A stretch of 64,000 bases of DNA from Flexivirga endophytica (lineage in GTDB: Bacteria > Actinomycetota > Actinomycetes > Actinomycetales > Dermatophilaceae), in NCBI RefSeq assembly GCF_014640635.1, contig NZ_BMHI01000005.1, positions 372,001 to 436,000 on the forward strand, written 5' to 3'. Under the pieces are notes generated by a model. The model saw only the letters and a program-made list of their open reading frames with translations, made no database searches and had not been told where the DNA came from. Below are positions 44,201-53,308 of the stretch, one piece after another. The position numbers and the translations under genes are program-made. Numbering within the stretch: the first letter of the stretch is position 1; each line of letters opens with the position of its first letter.

Positions 44201-45445
44201 CTACTTCAACTCGCTGGAGCTCAACTCGAGCAGGCGGCGTGCGACGACCAGCAGCTGGATCTGCTGGGTGCCCTCGAAGATGTCCAGGATCTTGCTGTCG
44301 CGTGCCCACTTCTCCAGCAACTCGGTCTCCGCGTAACCCGTTGCGCCACAGAGCTGCACGCAGCTGAGCGCCACGTCGACGCACGTGCGGCCCGCCTTCG
44401 CCTTGGCCATCGACGCCTGCATGGAGTTCGGCTTGCCGTTGTCGGCCATCCACGCCGCACGTAGCGTCAGCAGGTATGCCGACTCGTAGTCGGCCTCCAT
44501 CTGCAGTAGGCGCGCCGCGGCATACGACTGGGTGTGCAGGGGTGCCGACGGATCCGGTGTGATGCCTGCCTTCTCGAGCAGCTCGGTGGCCAGGTCGAGA
44601 CTGGCGCGTGTCAGGCCGACCGCCATCGCCGCGACCAGCGGCCGGGTGTTGTCGAAGGTCTGCATCGCGCCGCCGAAACCGCCCTCGGTGCGGATCTCCG
44701 GGTCTCCGAGCAGGTCGTCGGCAGGCACACGACAGTTGTCGAGGCTGAACGCCGCGGTGTCCGACGCCCGGATGCCGAGCTTGTGCTCCAGCCGCACCAG
44801 CTTCAGCCCGGGGTTGTCCCGGCGTACGACGAAGGACTTGATGGCGCGCTTGCCGAGCGACCGGTCCAGCGTCGCCCAGACCACGACCAACTCGGCACGC
44901 TCACCGCTGGTGACGAAGATCTTCTCGCCGTTGAGGACGTATTCGTCGCCGTCCTTGGTGGCGGTCGTGCGAATGGCGCCGGAGTCCGAGCCGGTGTCCG
45001 GCTCGGTGATCGCCATCGCGGCCCACTTGCTGCCGTAGCGCTGCTTCTGCTCGTCATTGGCGACGGCCGCGATCGCCGCGTTGCCCAGCCCCTGCCGGGG
45101 GATCGACAGTGTCAGGCCGACGTCGCCGCGGCAGGTCTGCATGATCGACAGCACCGACGACAGGTTGGAGCCGTTGACGGTCTCCTTCGTCTTGCCGGCG
45201 CGTGAACCTGCACCCACACCGGCCGGCTCGCCGGCGCCACCGCTGGTGGTCCGTGCGCCTGCGCCCTGGGACGCACCGGAGTCGGACAGCCCGTCGATGA
45301 CGGCGGACATCAGGTCCAGCTCGCGCGGGTATTCGTGCTCGGCGAGGTCGTACTTGCGGCTGATCGGGCGGAACACCTCGTCGGCGAGGCCGGCCGCCTG
45401 CTTGACGAGCGGGATGAACTTCTTGGGAACCTCAAGATCGATCAT
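44201..45445 (-). CDS. Acyl-CoA dehydrogenase
   Basis: A 414-residue FAD enzyme of fatty-acid or branched acyl-CoA oxidation. AITEPDTGSDSGAIRTTA (about 148) and VTSGERAE are the flavin/substrate blocks; the catalytic Glu is in IFEGTQQIQ near the C-terminus. An unusual Gly/Ala/Ser-rich insertion (about 55-95, GASQGAGARTTSGGAGEPAG) interrupts the N-terminal helical domain. ATG 45445 has AAAGGA upstream. It lies 37 bases after a second dehydrogenase gene, and the two are probably used as a pair. Confidence 0.9.
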   Translation of the reverse strand: MIDLEVPKKFIPLVKQAAGLADEVFRPISRKYDLAEHEYPRELDLMSAVIDGLSDSGASQGAGARTTSGGAGEPAGVGAGSRAGKTKETVNGSNLSSVLSIMQTCRGDVGLTLSIPRQGLGNAAIAAVANDEQKQRYGSKWAAMAITEPDTGSDSGAIRTTATKDGDEYVLNGEKIFVTSGERAELVVVWATLDRSLGKRAIKSFVVRRDNPGLKLVRLEHKLGIRASDTAAFSLDNCRVPADDLLGDPEIRTEGGFGGAMQTFDNTRPLVAAMAVGLTRASLDLATELLEKAGITPDPSAPLHTQSYAAARLLQMEADYESAYLLTLRAAWMADNGKPNSMQASMAKAKAGRTCVDVALSCVQLCGATGYAETELLEKWARDSKILDIFEGTQQIQLLVVARRLLELSSSELK

Positions 45446-45482
45446 GCGTGAAATCCTTTGGGCTGGAAAGAGTTTGGGGTGT

Positions 45483-46814
45483 TCATACGAGCAGCACGCC
45501 TTCCATGAGGCCGGCACCGCGCAGATCGCGGAACCAGCGCTCGTTGTCGAACTCCTTGACGAAGCCGTGACCGCCGAGCAGTTGCACTCCGTCGGACCCG
45601 ATCTGGGCACAGTGCTTCTCGGTCAGGGCGCGGGCGTGGGCGATCTGCTCGGAAGCGTCCAGGCCGCGGTCGAGGCGTGATGCTGCGCGCCATACGACCA
45701 GGCGCAGGCCGTCCAACTCGATGGCGATGTTGGCGACCGTGAATGCGACGGCCTGACGGTTGGCGATCGGCTCGCCGAAGGCCTTGCGCTCCTTGGTGTA
45801 GCCCTTCACATGGTCGAGCACGGCCTGTGCGGTGCCGACCGCGGCGGCGGCCCAGGCGAGACGTGCGCGGGCGACCGCGTCGGAATGATCGGCGGTGGTG
45901 CCGAGCAGGTTGCGGGACGGGACGCGGACGCCCTCCAGGTGCAGCGTGCCGGTGTGCGCCGCGCGGATGCCCATGGCCGGGTTGTCAGAGACGGTGACGC
46001 CGTCGGTGTTCGGCGGCACGATGACCAACCGCGGCTGGCCGTCGACCAGGGCCGACACGATGAACAGGTCCGACGCCGAGGCACCGGGAACCAGCGACTT
46101 GGTGCCGTCGAGGACCAGTGAGCCGCCGTCGAGGCTGCCGGTGGTCTGCGGCTTGGCCGGGTCGAAGAGCGGTTGTGGCTCCATCAGGGCCAGGGCGCCG
46201 GTGGCGGGCGAAGCCTCGTCGGTGAAGGCCGACAAGTATGTCGCCTGCTGGTCCGAGTCGCCATAGTTGACAAGGCAGTTCGCGACAGCAGCGGGGGACA
46301 TGACCGCGACGGCGAGTCCCATGTCGCCACGAGCCAGCTCCTCGAGCACCAGGGCGCTGGTCACCGCGGACGCCTCCTCGGCGACGCCGCCGAGCTCGGT
46401 GGGGACACCGAGCAGCGCCATACCCATCTGGGCGGCCTGCTCGCGAACCTCGTCCGGGACGGTGCGATCCGTGTCGGCCTGCGGAGCCGCGGGGCGCAAC
46501 ACCTCGTCGGCGAGCTCGCGCGCGGCTTCGCGGATCATCTCCTGGTCGTCGCTGGGGTTCAGGTCGAACTGCACGCGCGGCTTGGCCGGCTTGCTGCGGG
46601 TGGGGCTGCCCGAGCCGGTCTTCGCGGTAAAGGCGCGGCCGGCGGCGACCTGGGCCCGGAAGCCCTGTCGTGCGCCGCGGTAGAGGACCTTCTCCACCTT
46701 GGCGCGCAGGGCCGGGTTCTTCATGGCTTCCAACCCGCCGGCGCGGGTGATGAGGCGCATGCCGAAGTTCTGGCCACGATCGGCCAGGGTCGGCTTCGGG
46801 GTGTGGTGGCTCAT
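45483..46814 (-). CDS. Acyl-CoA dehydrogenase family protein
   Basis: A 443-residue protein with an actinobacterial N-terminal extension of about 85 basic residues before the dehydrogenase domain (FDLNPSDDQEMIREAARELADE). GYTKERKAFGEPIANRQAVAF (about 330) and QLLGGHGFVKEF (about 410) are the typical C-terminal domain blocks; the end reads GLMEGVLLV, where the usual E-G-T is E-G-V. It may be catalytically modified or form a heteromer with the following dehydrogenase, as mycobacterial pairs do. The regulated promoter region lies upstream. Confidence 0.85.
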   Translation of the reverse strand: MSHHTPKPTLADRGQNFGMRLITRAGGLEAMKNPALRAKVEKVLYRGARQGFRAQVAAGRAFTAKTGSGSPTRSKPAKPRVQFDLNPSDDQEMIREAARELADEVLRPAAPQADTDRTVPDEVREQAAQMGMALLGVPTELGGVAEEASAVTSALVLEELARGDMGLAVAVMSPAAVANCLVNYGDSDQQATYLSAFTDEASPATGALALMEPQPLFDPAKPQTTGSLDGGSLVLDGTKSLVPGASASDLFIVSALVDGQPRLVIVPPNTDGVTVSDNPAMGIRAAHTGTLHLEGVRVPSRNLLGTTADHSDAVARARLAWAAAAVGTAQAVLDHVKGYTKERKAFGEPIANRQAVAFTVANIAIELDGLRLVVWRAASRLDRGLDASEQIAHARALTEKHCAQIGSDGVQLLGGHGFVKEFDNERWFRDLRGAGLMEGVLLV

Positions 46815-46886
46815 GGTTGCCTTTCCGTGTGTCGGCGGCGGCGCGTACGAGCACGCAGCCGGGGAGGCGACTGTTCTTGTAACTTA

Positions 46887-46894
46887 CGGTACCG
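46887..46894. promoter_or_regulatory. Palindromic operator candidate before the acyl-CoA dehydrogenase operon
   Basis: CGGTACCG is a perfect 8-base palindrome in the AT-richer stretch (46875-46920) 73 bases upstream of the first dehydrogenase start. TetR-type lipid regulators often bind here, but none is encoded nearby. Confidence 0.35.
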
Positions 46895-46933
46895 GAAACA
46901 TCGAGTATCGGGTACTACGGACGTCGGAAAGAC

Positions 46934-47035
46934 GGCCCACCCACTCGCCGACAGGCTCAGGAATGCACTGAGAGGCTCAGCAATCCGTCGCCGGAGCCGG
47001 TGATTTCCTGAGCCTCTCGGCGGGGACCGGTGGGC
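46934..47035. terminator. Long imperfect inverted repeat downstream of the PemK gene
   Basis: Left-arm segments GCCCACC (46935-46941), CGCCGA and AGGCTCAGGAA (46953-46963) pair with TTCCTGAGCCT (47005-47015), TCGGCG and GGTGGGC (47029-47035). The loop contains a smaller hairpin CTGAG/CTCAG. It lies just beyond the end of the minus-strand PemK gene and may terminate it. Confidence 0.5.
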
Positions 47036-47053
47036 TGTCGGCCGAGCCGGCGC

Positions 47054-47614
47054 TCAGGCGTAGGCGGCGCGGACGGCGGCCGCCACGACGTCGAACTGCG
47101 CGCGGGGGAGTACGGCGCCTTCGCGGCGGATCGTCTCCTCGGCCAAGCGGATCACCCGATTGACCCGGACTTCGCTGGGCCGGTGCTTCGGATCCCAATC
47201 GCCACTGCCGATGTCGCACCAGAGCCGGCCGGCGCGTCGCTCCTGCTCCGCGTCGCGGTCGTGGTCCTTGCTGGTGAGCATCAGGCCGAGCAGCCACCGG
47301 CCGTCGCGTCCGATGAGCAGGACCGGGCGATCCTTGCCCTGCGCGTGGTCCTCCTCGAACGGCACCCAACCCCAGACGATCTCGCCCGGATCGGGGTTGC
47401 CGTCCGGGGCAGGCACATAGGTCATCGTCGGAGCGCCCGGGTAGTCGCCGGGGTAGTCGGATGCGGGGTGGGCGGAGGAGGCGGGTCCACCCGACCGCCC
47501 TCCGGTGGTGCGCGGACCTTGCTGGCGGCGCCGGCCGGACTGCTGGATCGACTCGCGCAGCACGTCTCCCAGGAACCGCGTCGCGGTGCGTGCCAGGTTG
47601 AACCGGGCGTTCAC
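47054..47614 (-). CDS. PemK/MazF-like protein
   Basis: A 186-residue protein. The C-terminal 115 residues carry a PemK/MazF-like fold: GEIVWGWVPFEEDHAQGKDRPVLLIG (about 77-102) is the conserved strand with the Arg-Pro-x-L-x-I pattern, and RVNRVIRLAEETI follows near 150. The first 65 residues are a basic and then disordered linker. MazF-type toxins cut mRNA, but many actinobacteria carry solitary members of this longer form, probably not as toxins. No antitoxin gene adjoins it. It lies 58 bases after glcF on the same strand and could be co-transcribed. Confidence 0.78.
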   Translation of the reverse strand: MNARFNLARTATRFLGDVLRESIQQSGRRRQQGPRTTGGRSGGPASSAHPASDYPGDYPGAPTMTYVPAPDGNPDPGEIVWGWVPFEEDHAQGKDRPVLLIGRDGRWLLGLMLTSKDHDRDAEQERRAGRLWCDIGSGDWDPKHRPSEVRVNRVIRLAEETIRREGAVLPRAQFDVVAAAVRAAYA

Positions 47615-47672
47615 ACCGATCCCCTCGTTCCTCGGGTGTCGGCATTGGACCTGAGTAGATCGGGTCGCTCGC

Positions 47673-48983
47673 TCACGGCCTGATCAGCTCATCGACCGAC
47701 AGCCCGCGGATGGACGCGTCGAGCACCGTGGCGGTGTGCGCCATCGGGATCGGCGAGCCGAGCCGCTCCAGCGCGTTGGCGATCTGCATGAGACAGCCGG
47801 GGTTGGCTGTCACGATGAGGTCCGGTGCTGTCGCCAGGATGTTGCGGGCCTTGCTCTCGCCGAGTTCGGCCGCGGTCTCCGGGTGCAGGATGTTGTAGAC
47901 GCCGGCGGAGCCGCAGCAGATCGCGGCATCGGGGATCTCGACGATCTCCAGGCCGGGGATCTCCCGCAGCAACTTCCGTGGCTGCGAGCGCACGCCTTGC
48001 GCGTGGCCCAGGTGGCAGGCGTCGTGGTAGGCGACGCGCAGCGGCAACGGGTGGCGCGTTGCGACTGTCCCAAGCTCGGCAAGCACCTCGCTGAGATCAC
48101 GCACCTTCGTGGCGAACGACTCGGCGGATTGCGTTGTGTTGTCGTCGTTCTCGCCACTGAAGAGGGAGCCGTAGTCCTTCATGGCACTGCCGCAGCCGGC
48201 TGCATTGGCCACGACAGTCTGCACGTCGGGCGCGGCGCCGAACGTCGTCATCGTGTCCTTCGCGAAGCGCTGTGCTTCGGGCTCCCGGCCGGAGTGGCTG
48301 CTGAGTGCGCCGCAGCAACCCTGCCCACTCGGTATGACGACCCGACACCCTTCCGCGGCGAGCACTCGCGCCGTCGCGGCGTTGACATCGGAGAAGAACA
48401 CGTCCTGGACACAGCCGGTCAGCATGCCGACGACGGCGCGCTCATCGCCGACGGCGGGCAACTCGTCGGGAAGCTTCTCGGTCGGTCCGAGCTTCGGCGT
48501 CAGGCGCTCCATCGCCGCCAGACCGGGCAGCAGCCGGTCGAGCAGCCGGGTGCGGCGGAGTGCTCGGTCGAGGCCGAGTCGCTGCGTCGCCCGCAGCGGA
48601 CCGCGCAGTTTGCGCAACCGGGCCGGATAAGGGAAGAGACTGAAAATCGTTGTGCGTAGCGCTTTTTCAGCGCGGGACCGCTCGTGATGCCGCTCGACCT
48701 GCGCGCGGGTCTGTTCCAACAGTCGGTCGTACTGCACGCCGCTCGGACACGCGGTGACACACGACATACAACCCAGGCAGGCGTCGAAGTGTTCGACCAT
48801 CTGGTCGGTCATCGGCGCGCCTTCGAGCCCGGCCTGCATCAAGTGGATGCGGCCGCGTGGGGAGTCCATCTCCTCGCCCCACAGCTGGTAGGTCGGACAG
48901 GCCGGCAGGCAGAAACCGCAGTGCACGCAGTCGGCGATGAGCTCCTGCGACGGTGGATTGTGGGCGTCGAATGCCGCGGTCAC
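47673..48983 (-). CDS. glcF: Glycolate oxidase iron-sulfur subunit
   Basis: A 436-residue subunit that passes electrons from glycolate oxidation to the quinone pool. Two ferredoxin-type 4Fe-4S motifs, CVHCGFCLPACP (about 19) and CLGCMSCVTACP (about 70), precede two CCG domains (GQGCCGAL about 225 and AICCGSAG about 353). GTG 48983 has GGGAGG upstream and shares a base with the glcE stop. It completes the GlcDEF enzyme and is the last catalytic gene of the aceB-glcDEF operon. Confidence 0.93.
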   Translation of the reverse strand: MTAAFDAHNPPSQELIADCVHCGFCLPACPTYQLWGEEMDSPRGRIHLMQAGLEGAPMTDQMVEHFDACLGCMSCVTACPSGVQYDRLLEQTRAQVERHHERSRAEKALRTTIFSLFPYPARLRKLRGPLRATQRLGLDRALRRTRLLDRLLPGLAAMERLTPKLGPTEKLPDELPAVGDERAVVGMLTGCVQDVFFSDVNAATARVLAAEGCRVVIPSGQGCCGALSSHSGREPEAQRFAKDTMTTFGAAPDVQTVVANAAGCGSAMKDYGSLFSGENDDNTTQSAESFATKVRDLSEVLAELGTVATRHPLPLRVAYHDACHLGHAQGVRSQPRKLLREIPGLEIVEIPDAAICCGSAGVYNILHPETAAELGESKARNILATAPDLIVTANPGCLMQIANALERLGSPIPMAHTATVLDASIRGLSVDELIRP

Positions 48984-50206
48984 TAAATGCCTCCCACGAA
49001 TCGGCCGGGCGCGAGCAGCCTCCCGGGGTCGAACTGTTCCTTCAGCCGGCGCATGATCGGGAGTCCGCTGACCGGACCCCACACGTCGACGTCGTGACGG
49101 ATCGCCAGTGGCGCCGTCACCACGACCGCGGCACCACCGGATCGTGCGGTGAGCGGACGCAGCAACTGCAGCATCCCGGCGATCGACGCGGCGGAGGCAT
49201 CGGCGGGGGCGGCGGCATACAGGACACCGGTGCCGGCGGAGCCGCGCAGGTGCAGGCCGAGTTCGACTGCGGCGGTGGCGATCTCGGCGACTGCGCCGAG
49301 TCGGCAGGTGAGCTTCAGGAGCGTGCCGGGGTCATCGGTCGCCCGGGGTCGGCTCCAGGGCCAGTCGAGGTCGACGTCCACCGTCGTCGGCATCGCGAAT
49401 TCGGCGGTGGCCGCCTCGACCCGGCCGGCCACTCCGTCGGTCGTGCCTTCGAGCAGCAACGCGATCGTCGCGGAACCGTGCGGCTGCCAGTCGATCTCGA
49501 GGGCTGCCGGGGCCAGCTGTGAGTCGCACAGGCGGGCGAGGAGCGGCTCGAGAGCGTCGGTGCGAACCGTCGCGGACACCCAGCGACCGGTGTCCGGCAC
49601 CGGATGCAGTCGGAAGGTGGCCTCGGTGATCACCGCGAGCGTGCCGTAGGACCCGACCAGCAACTTGCCCAGGTCGTAGCCGGCGACGTTCTTGACGACC
49701 TTGCCGCCCGAACGGGCGACGGTGCCGTCGGCCAGCACCACCGTGACACCGATCAGCAGGTCTCGCGCCGTCCCCAGTTGCAGGCGATGCGCGCCGCTGG
49801 TGTTGGTCGCCAGTGCGCCGCCGACGGTGCCACCCGGGACCGGCTCGTCGAGCCCGAGCCGTTGGCCGCTGGCTCGGACGTGCTCCTGCAGGGCGGCGAG
49901 CGGCATACCGGCCTCGACCCGGACGATCAGGTCACCGGGCTGATGCTCGATCAGACGGTCCATGGCGCTGGTGTCGATCAGCAGGTCTGTGGCTGGACAC
50001 ACTCCACCGAGCGTCTGCTTGGTGCCTTTGCCGCGCACCACCGTGACGGCGTCGCGCGCACTTGCTTCGCGCAACACGGCGGCGACCTGCTCGGTGCTCG
50101 TCGGACGGGCGACACAGGCAGGGACCTGCCCGTCGAGTGCGTCTGCGGGGGTGCCGTCGGCGGCGTCGATACCGGTGTCGCGGAGCGCGGTCGTCAGCGC
50201 AACCAT
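48983..50206 (-). CDS. glcE: Glycolate oxidase FAD-binding subunit GlcE
   Basis: A 407-residue FAD-binding protein of the GlcD/GlcE family. VVRGKGTKQTLGG (about 56) and PVPGGTVGGALATNTSGAHRLQLG (about 110-135) are PCMH-type FAD-binding blocks; the catalytic C-terminal half is shorter than in GlcD, as usual for GlcE. ATG 50206 overlaps the glcD stop (TGATG). Confidence 0.9.
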   Translation of the reverse strand: MVALTTALRDTGIDAADGTPADALDGQVPACVARPTSTEQVAAVLREASARDAVTVVRGKGTKQTLGGVCPATDLLIDTSAMDRLIEHQPGDLIVRVEAGMPLAALQEHVRASGQRLGLDEPVPGGTVGGALATNTSGAHRLQLGTARDLLIGVTVVLADGTVARSGGKVVKNVAGYDLGKLLVGSYGTLAVITEATFRLHPVPDTGRWVSATVRTDALEPLLARLCDSQLAPAALEIDWQPHGSATIALLLEGTTDGVAGRVEAATAEFAMPTTVDVDLDWPWSRPRATDDPGTLLKLTCRLGAVAEIATAAVELGLHLRGSAGTGVLYAAAPADASAASIAGMLQLLRPLTARSGGAAVVVTAPLAIRHDVDVWGPVSGLPIMRRLKEQFDPGRLLAPGRFVGGI

Positions 50207-51678
50207 CAGAAGACCTCGCCGAGACCGGCGTCCTGCACCGGGTGCGCCGCATTGCGTTTGCCGGGCACTTCGCCACAGAGCCGGGGAGTGGGAAAAACCT
50301 TGCCCGGGTTGGAGATCCCGGTCGGATCGAAGGCGCAGCGCACGAGTTGCATGGTGTCCAGGTCGGCGTCGGTGAACATCTTGGGCATGTGCTTGGCCTT
50401 GTCGGCGCCGACACCGTGCTCGCCGGTGATCGAGCCTCCGTGCGCCAGGCACAGGTCGAGTATGGCGCCGGACGTCTCCTCGGCCGCGTCGCCCTGGCCG
50501 GGCACGCGCTCGTCGAAGAGCACCAGCGGATGCAGGTTGCCGTCGCCTGCGTGAAAGACGTTGGCCACGCGCACACCACGCTCCCGGGCGAGCACGGTCA
50601 TGGCCCGCAGCACCTCCGGCAGGGCGGTGCGTGGGATGACGCCGTCCTGGACGATGTAGTCGGGGCTGATCCGGCCGACTGCCGCGAACGCGGACTTGCG
50701 GCCACGCCAGATCGCCTGTCGTTCCTCGTCATCGGCGGCGATGCGGATCTCGAACGCACCCGCGGTGCGGCAATGTGCCTCGGACTCGCGCAACTCGGTC
50801 TGCACCTCGTGCTCGGGCCCGTCGAGCTCGACGACCAGGACCGCGCCGGCGCCCTCGGGGTAGTTACAGGCCACCGCAGCCTCCGCGGCCTCGATGGCCA
50901 GCGCATCCATCATCTCGATCGCCGCGGGCACGATGCCGGCGCCGATGATCGCCGAGACGGCCGCACCGGCGGAATCGGTGTCGGCGAAGCCGGCCAGGAA
51001 GGTCTGCACCGCTGCGGGGGTGCGGGTGAGCCGCACGGTGACCTCGGTCGCGACACCGAGCGTGCCCTCCGACCCGACGAAGGCACCCAGCACGTCGTAT
51101 CCCGGCGCATCGGGCGCGACACCGCCGAGAGTGGTGCGCTCGCCGTCGGGCAGCACGACCTCGGCGGCCACGACATGCGTAGCGGTGAAGCCGTATTTGA
51201 GGCAGTGCGCGCCACCGGAGTTCTCGGCGACGTTGCCGCCGATGCTGCACACCTGCTGGCTGGAGGGGTCGGGCGCGAAGTAGTAACCCTCCGGTCGGGT
51301 GCGGGTCGAGACGTCGAGATTGATGACTCCCGGGTCGACGACCGCACGCTGGTCGCGAGCGGAAACGCTTCGGATCTCACGGAATCCGCTCATCACGATC
51401 AACACGCCGTCGGCGTGGGGGAGCGCCCCACCGGACAGGCCGGTGCCGGAGCCGCGGGCGACGAACGGCACACCGTGCTCGGCGCATGCACGCACTGCGT
51501 GTTGTACGTCGTCGGCGGTGCGGGCCAGGACCACGAGCGCCGGCGTCACCCGGTAGTGCAGCAGACCATCGCAGTCGTAGGTCGCCAGCTGTGTCGGGTC
51601 GTCGACGATCGCTCCGGACGCAAGCACCGACCGCAGCTGCGCGGTGACAGCTGCGATCGGTGCTTTTGGATCCGTCAT
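50206..51678 (-). CDS. glcD: Glycolate oxidase catalytic subunit GlcD
   Basis: A 490-residue FAD-linked oxidase that turns glycolate into glyoxylate. The FAD site shows PFVARGSGTGLSGGALP (about 71-87) and GGNVAENSGGAHCLKYG (about 145-161); the active-site block FHAGDGNLHPLVLFD (about 372) and ITGEHGVGADKAKHMP (about 420) are conserved. It starts 6 bases after malate synthase, so the product glyoxylate and the enzyme that consumes it are made together. Confidence 0.95.
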   Translation of the reverse strand: MTDPKAPIAAVTAQLRSVLASGAIVDDPTQLATYDCDGLLHYRVTPALVVLARTADDVQHAVRACAEHGVPFVARGSGTGLSGGALPHADGVLIVMSGFREIRSVSARDQRAVVDPGVINLDVSTRTRPEGYYFAPDPSSQQVCSIGGNVAENSGGAHCLKYGFTATHVVAAEVVLPDGERTTLGGVAPDAPGYDVLGAFVGSEGTLGVATEVTVRLTRTPAAVQTFLAGFADTDSAGAAVSAIIGAGIVPAAIEMMDALAIEAAEAAVACNYPEGAGAVLVVELDGPEHEVQTELRESEAHCRTAGAFEIRIAADDEERQAIWRGRKSAFAAVGRISPDYIVQDGVIPRTALPEVLRAMTVLARERGVRVANVFHAGDGNLHPLVLFDERVPGQGDAAEETSGAILDLCLAHGGSITGEHGVGADKAKHMPKMFTDADLDTMQLVRCAFDPTGISNPGKVFPTPRLCGEVPGKRNAAHPVQDAGLGEVF

Positions 51679-51683
51679 ACGAC

Positions 51684-53285
51684 TCAGGGCATGCGGGCGT
51701 AGGCGGGCAGGGTCAGGAAGTCGGCGTAGTCGTCGGCGACCGCGACCTCCAGGAAGGTGGCCTTGGCGTCCTCGTAGTCGCTCGCGTCGCCCGGCAGGTC
51801 GGCGATCACGTCGTCGACCAGCTTCAGCACCATCTCCTCGGTGACCTTCTCACCGGTGTCGGCGAGGGAGACGTCGTTCTGGATCTGCTGCCAGATCTGC
51901 GAACGGCTGATCTCGGCGGTCGCCGCGTCCTCCATCAGGTTGTAGATCCCGACGGCACCGCGGCCGGCGAGCCACGACTTGAGGTACTGCAGCGCCACGT
52001 CGATGTTGCTACGCAGCCCGGCGGAGGTCACCTCACCCGGTGTGGACTTCACGTCGAGCAACTGCGCTGCCTTGACGTCGGCATCGGGCACGTTGTCGAT
52101 CTGATTGGGCTTGTCGCCCAGCACCTGCGTGAAGACGTCCTTGCAGGTCTCGACCATCGCCGGGTGCGCCACCCAGGAACCGTCGAAACCGTCGCCGGCC
52201 TCGCGGGACTTGTCGGAGGTCACCTTCTCGTATGCCGCCTTGTTTACCGACTCGTCCTTGCTCGGGATGAAGGCCGCCATACCGCCGATCGCCGAGGCGC
52301 CGCGACGGTGACAGGTGTTCACCAGCAGCTGGGTGTAGGCGCGCATGAACGGAACCGTCATACCGACCGAATTGCGGTCCGGCACAATGTAATCCGCCCC
52401 GCGGGTGCGGTAGGTCTTGATGACCGAGAAGAGGTAGTCCCAGCGACCCGCGTTGAGGCCGGAGGAGTGGTCGCGCAGCTCGTAGAGGATCTCCTCCATC
52501 TCGAACGCCGCGGGCAGCGTCTCGATCAGGCAGGTCGCGCGGATGGTGCCCTGCGGTATGCCGAGCCGGTCCTGGGCGAGGACGAACGCGTCGTTCCAGA
52601 TCCGAGCTTCCTTGTGGCTCTCCATCTTCGGCAGGTAGAAGTACGGGCCCTTGCCGGCGTCGATCTGCTTCTGCGCGCATGCGGCGAAGTAGAGGGCGAA
52701 GTCCACGAGCGACCCGGAGGTCTCCTCGCCGTCGACCAGGATGTGCTTCTCCGGCATGTGCCAGCCGCGGGGGCGCACGATGATCGTCGGCTGCTGCTCC
52801 GGCGGGACGAGTTTGTATTCCTTGCCCTCGGCGCTGGTGAAGTCGATCGTGCCGTCGATCGCGTCCTTGAGGTTCAGCGGACCTTCGACGACGTTCTCCC
52901 ACAGCGGGGTGTTGGCGTCCTCCTGGTCGGCCAGCCACGCCTTGGCGCCGGAGTTGAGCGCGTTGATCGTCATCTTGCGGTCGGTCGGCCCGGTCATCTC
53001 CACGCGGCGGTCCTCCAGGCCCGGCGCGAGCGGCGCGACCTTCCACTCCGGGTCCTCGCGCACCGAACGGGTCTCCTCGAGGAAGTCCAGGTCCTTGCCG
53101 GCGGCGACGTCGGCGATGCGCTGCGTGCGTGCCTCGAGCGCCTCGAGACGCTTCGAGTTCAGCTCGCGATGCAACTCGGCGATGAGCTCCAGTGCGGCCG
53201 TGCTGAGTATTTCGTCATACCTGGGCTTGATCGGGCCAGTGACTTGCACACCGTTCGGCAGATTCGGCGTGGTCGTGTCGGACAT
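51684..53285 (-). CDS. aceB: Malate synthase A
   Basis: A 533-residue enzyme that condenses glyoxylate and acetyl-CoA to malate. TGPTDRKMTINALNSGAKAWLADQEDANTP (position about 103-132) and RGWHMPEKHILVDGE (about 180) contain catalytic-region residues; NCGRWDYLFSVIK-like LNAGRWDYLFS (about 277) and the final DGSWVAHPAMV with the catalytic Asp region (about 385) fit the A-type isoform. ATG 53285 has GGAGG upstream. Isocitrate lyase is not in the window, so here the enzyme appears linked to glycolate-derived glyoxylate. Confidence 0.96.
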   Translation of the reverse strand: MSDTTTPNLPNGVQVTGPIKPRYDEILSTAALELIAELHRELNSKRLEALEARTQRIADVAAGKDLDFLEETRSVREDPEWKVAPLAPGLEDRRVEMTGPTDRKMTINALNSGAKAWLADQEDANTPLWENVVEGPLNLKDAIDGTIDFTSAEGKEYKLVPPEQQPTIIVRPRGWHMPEKHILVDGEETSGSLVDFALYFAACAQKQIDAGKGPYFYLPKMESHKEARIWNDAFVLAQDRLGIPQGTIRATCLIETLPAAFEMEEILYELRDHSSGLNAGRWDYLFSVIKTYRTRGADYIVPDRNSVGMTVPFMRAYTQLLVNTCHRRGASAIGGMAAFIPSKDESVNKAAYEKVTSDKSREAGDGFDGSWVAHPAMVETCKDVFTQVLGDKPNQIDNVPDADVKAAQLLDVKSTPGEVTSAGLRSNIDVALQYLKSWLAGRGAVGIYNLMEDAATAEISRSQIWQQIQNDVSLADTGEKVTEEMVLKLVDDVIADLPGDASDYEDAKATFLEVAVADDYADFLTLPAYARMP

Positions 53286-53308
53286 TGGTGCAACCTCCAC
53301 AATGTGGT

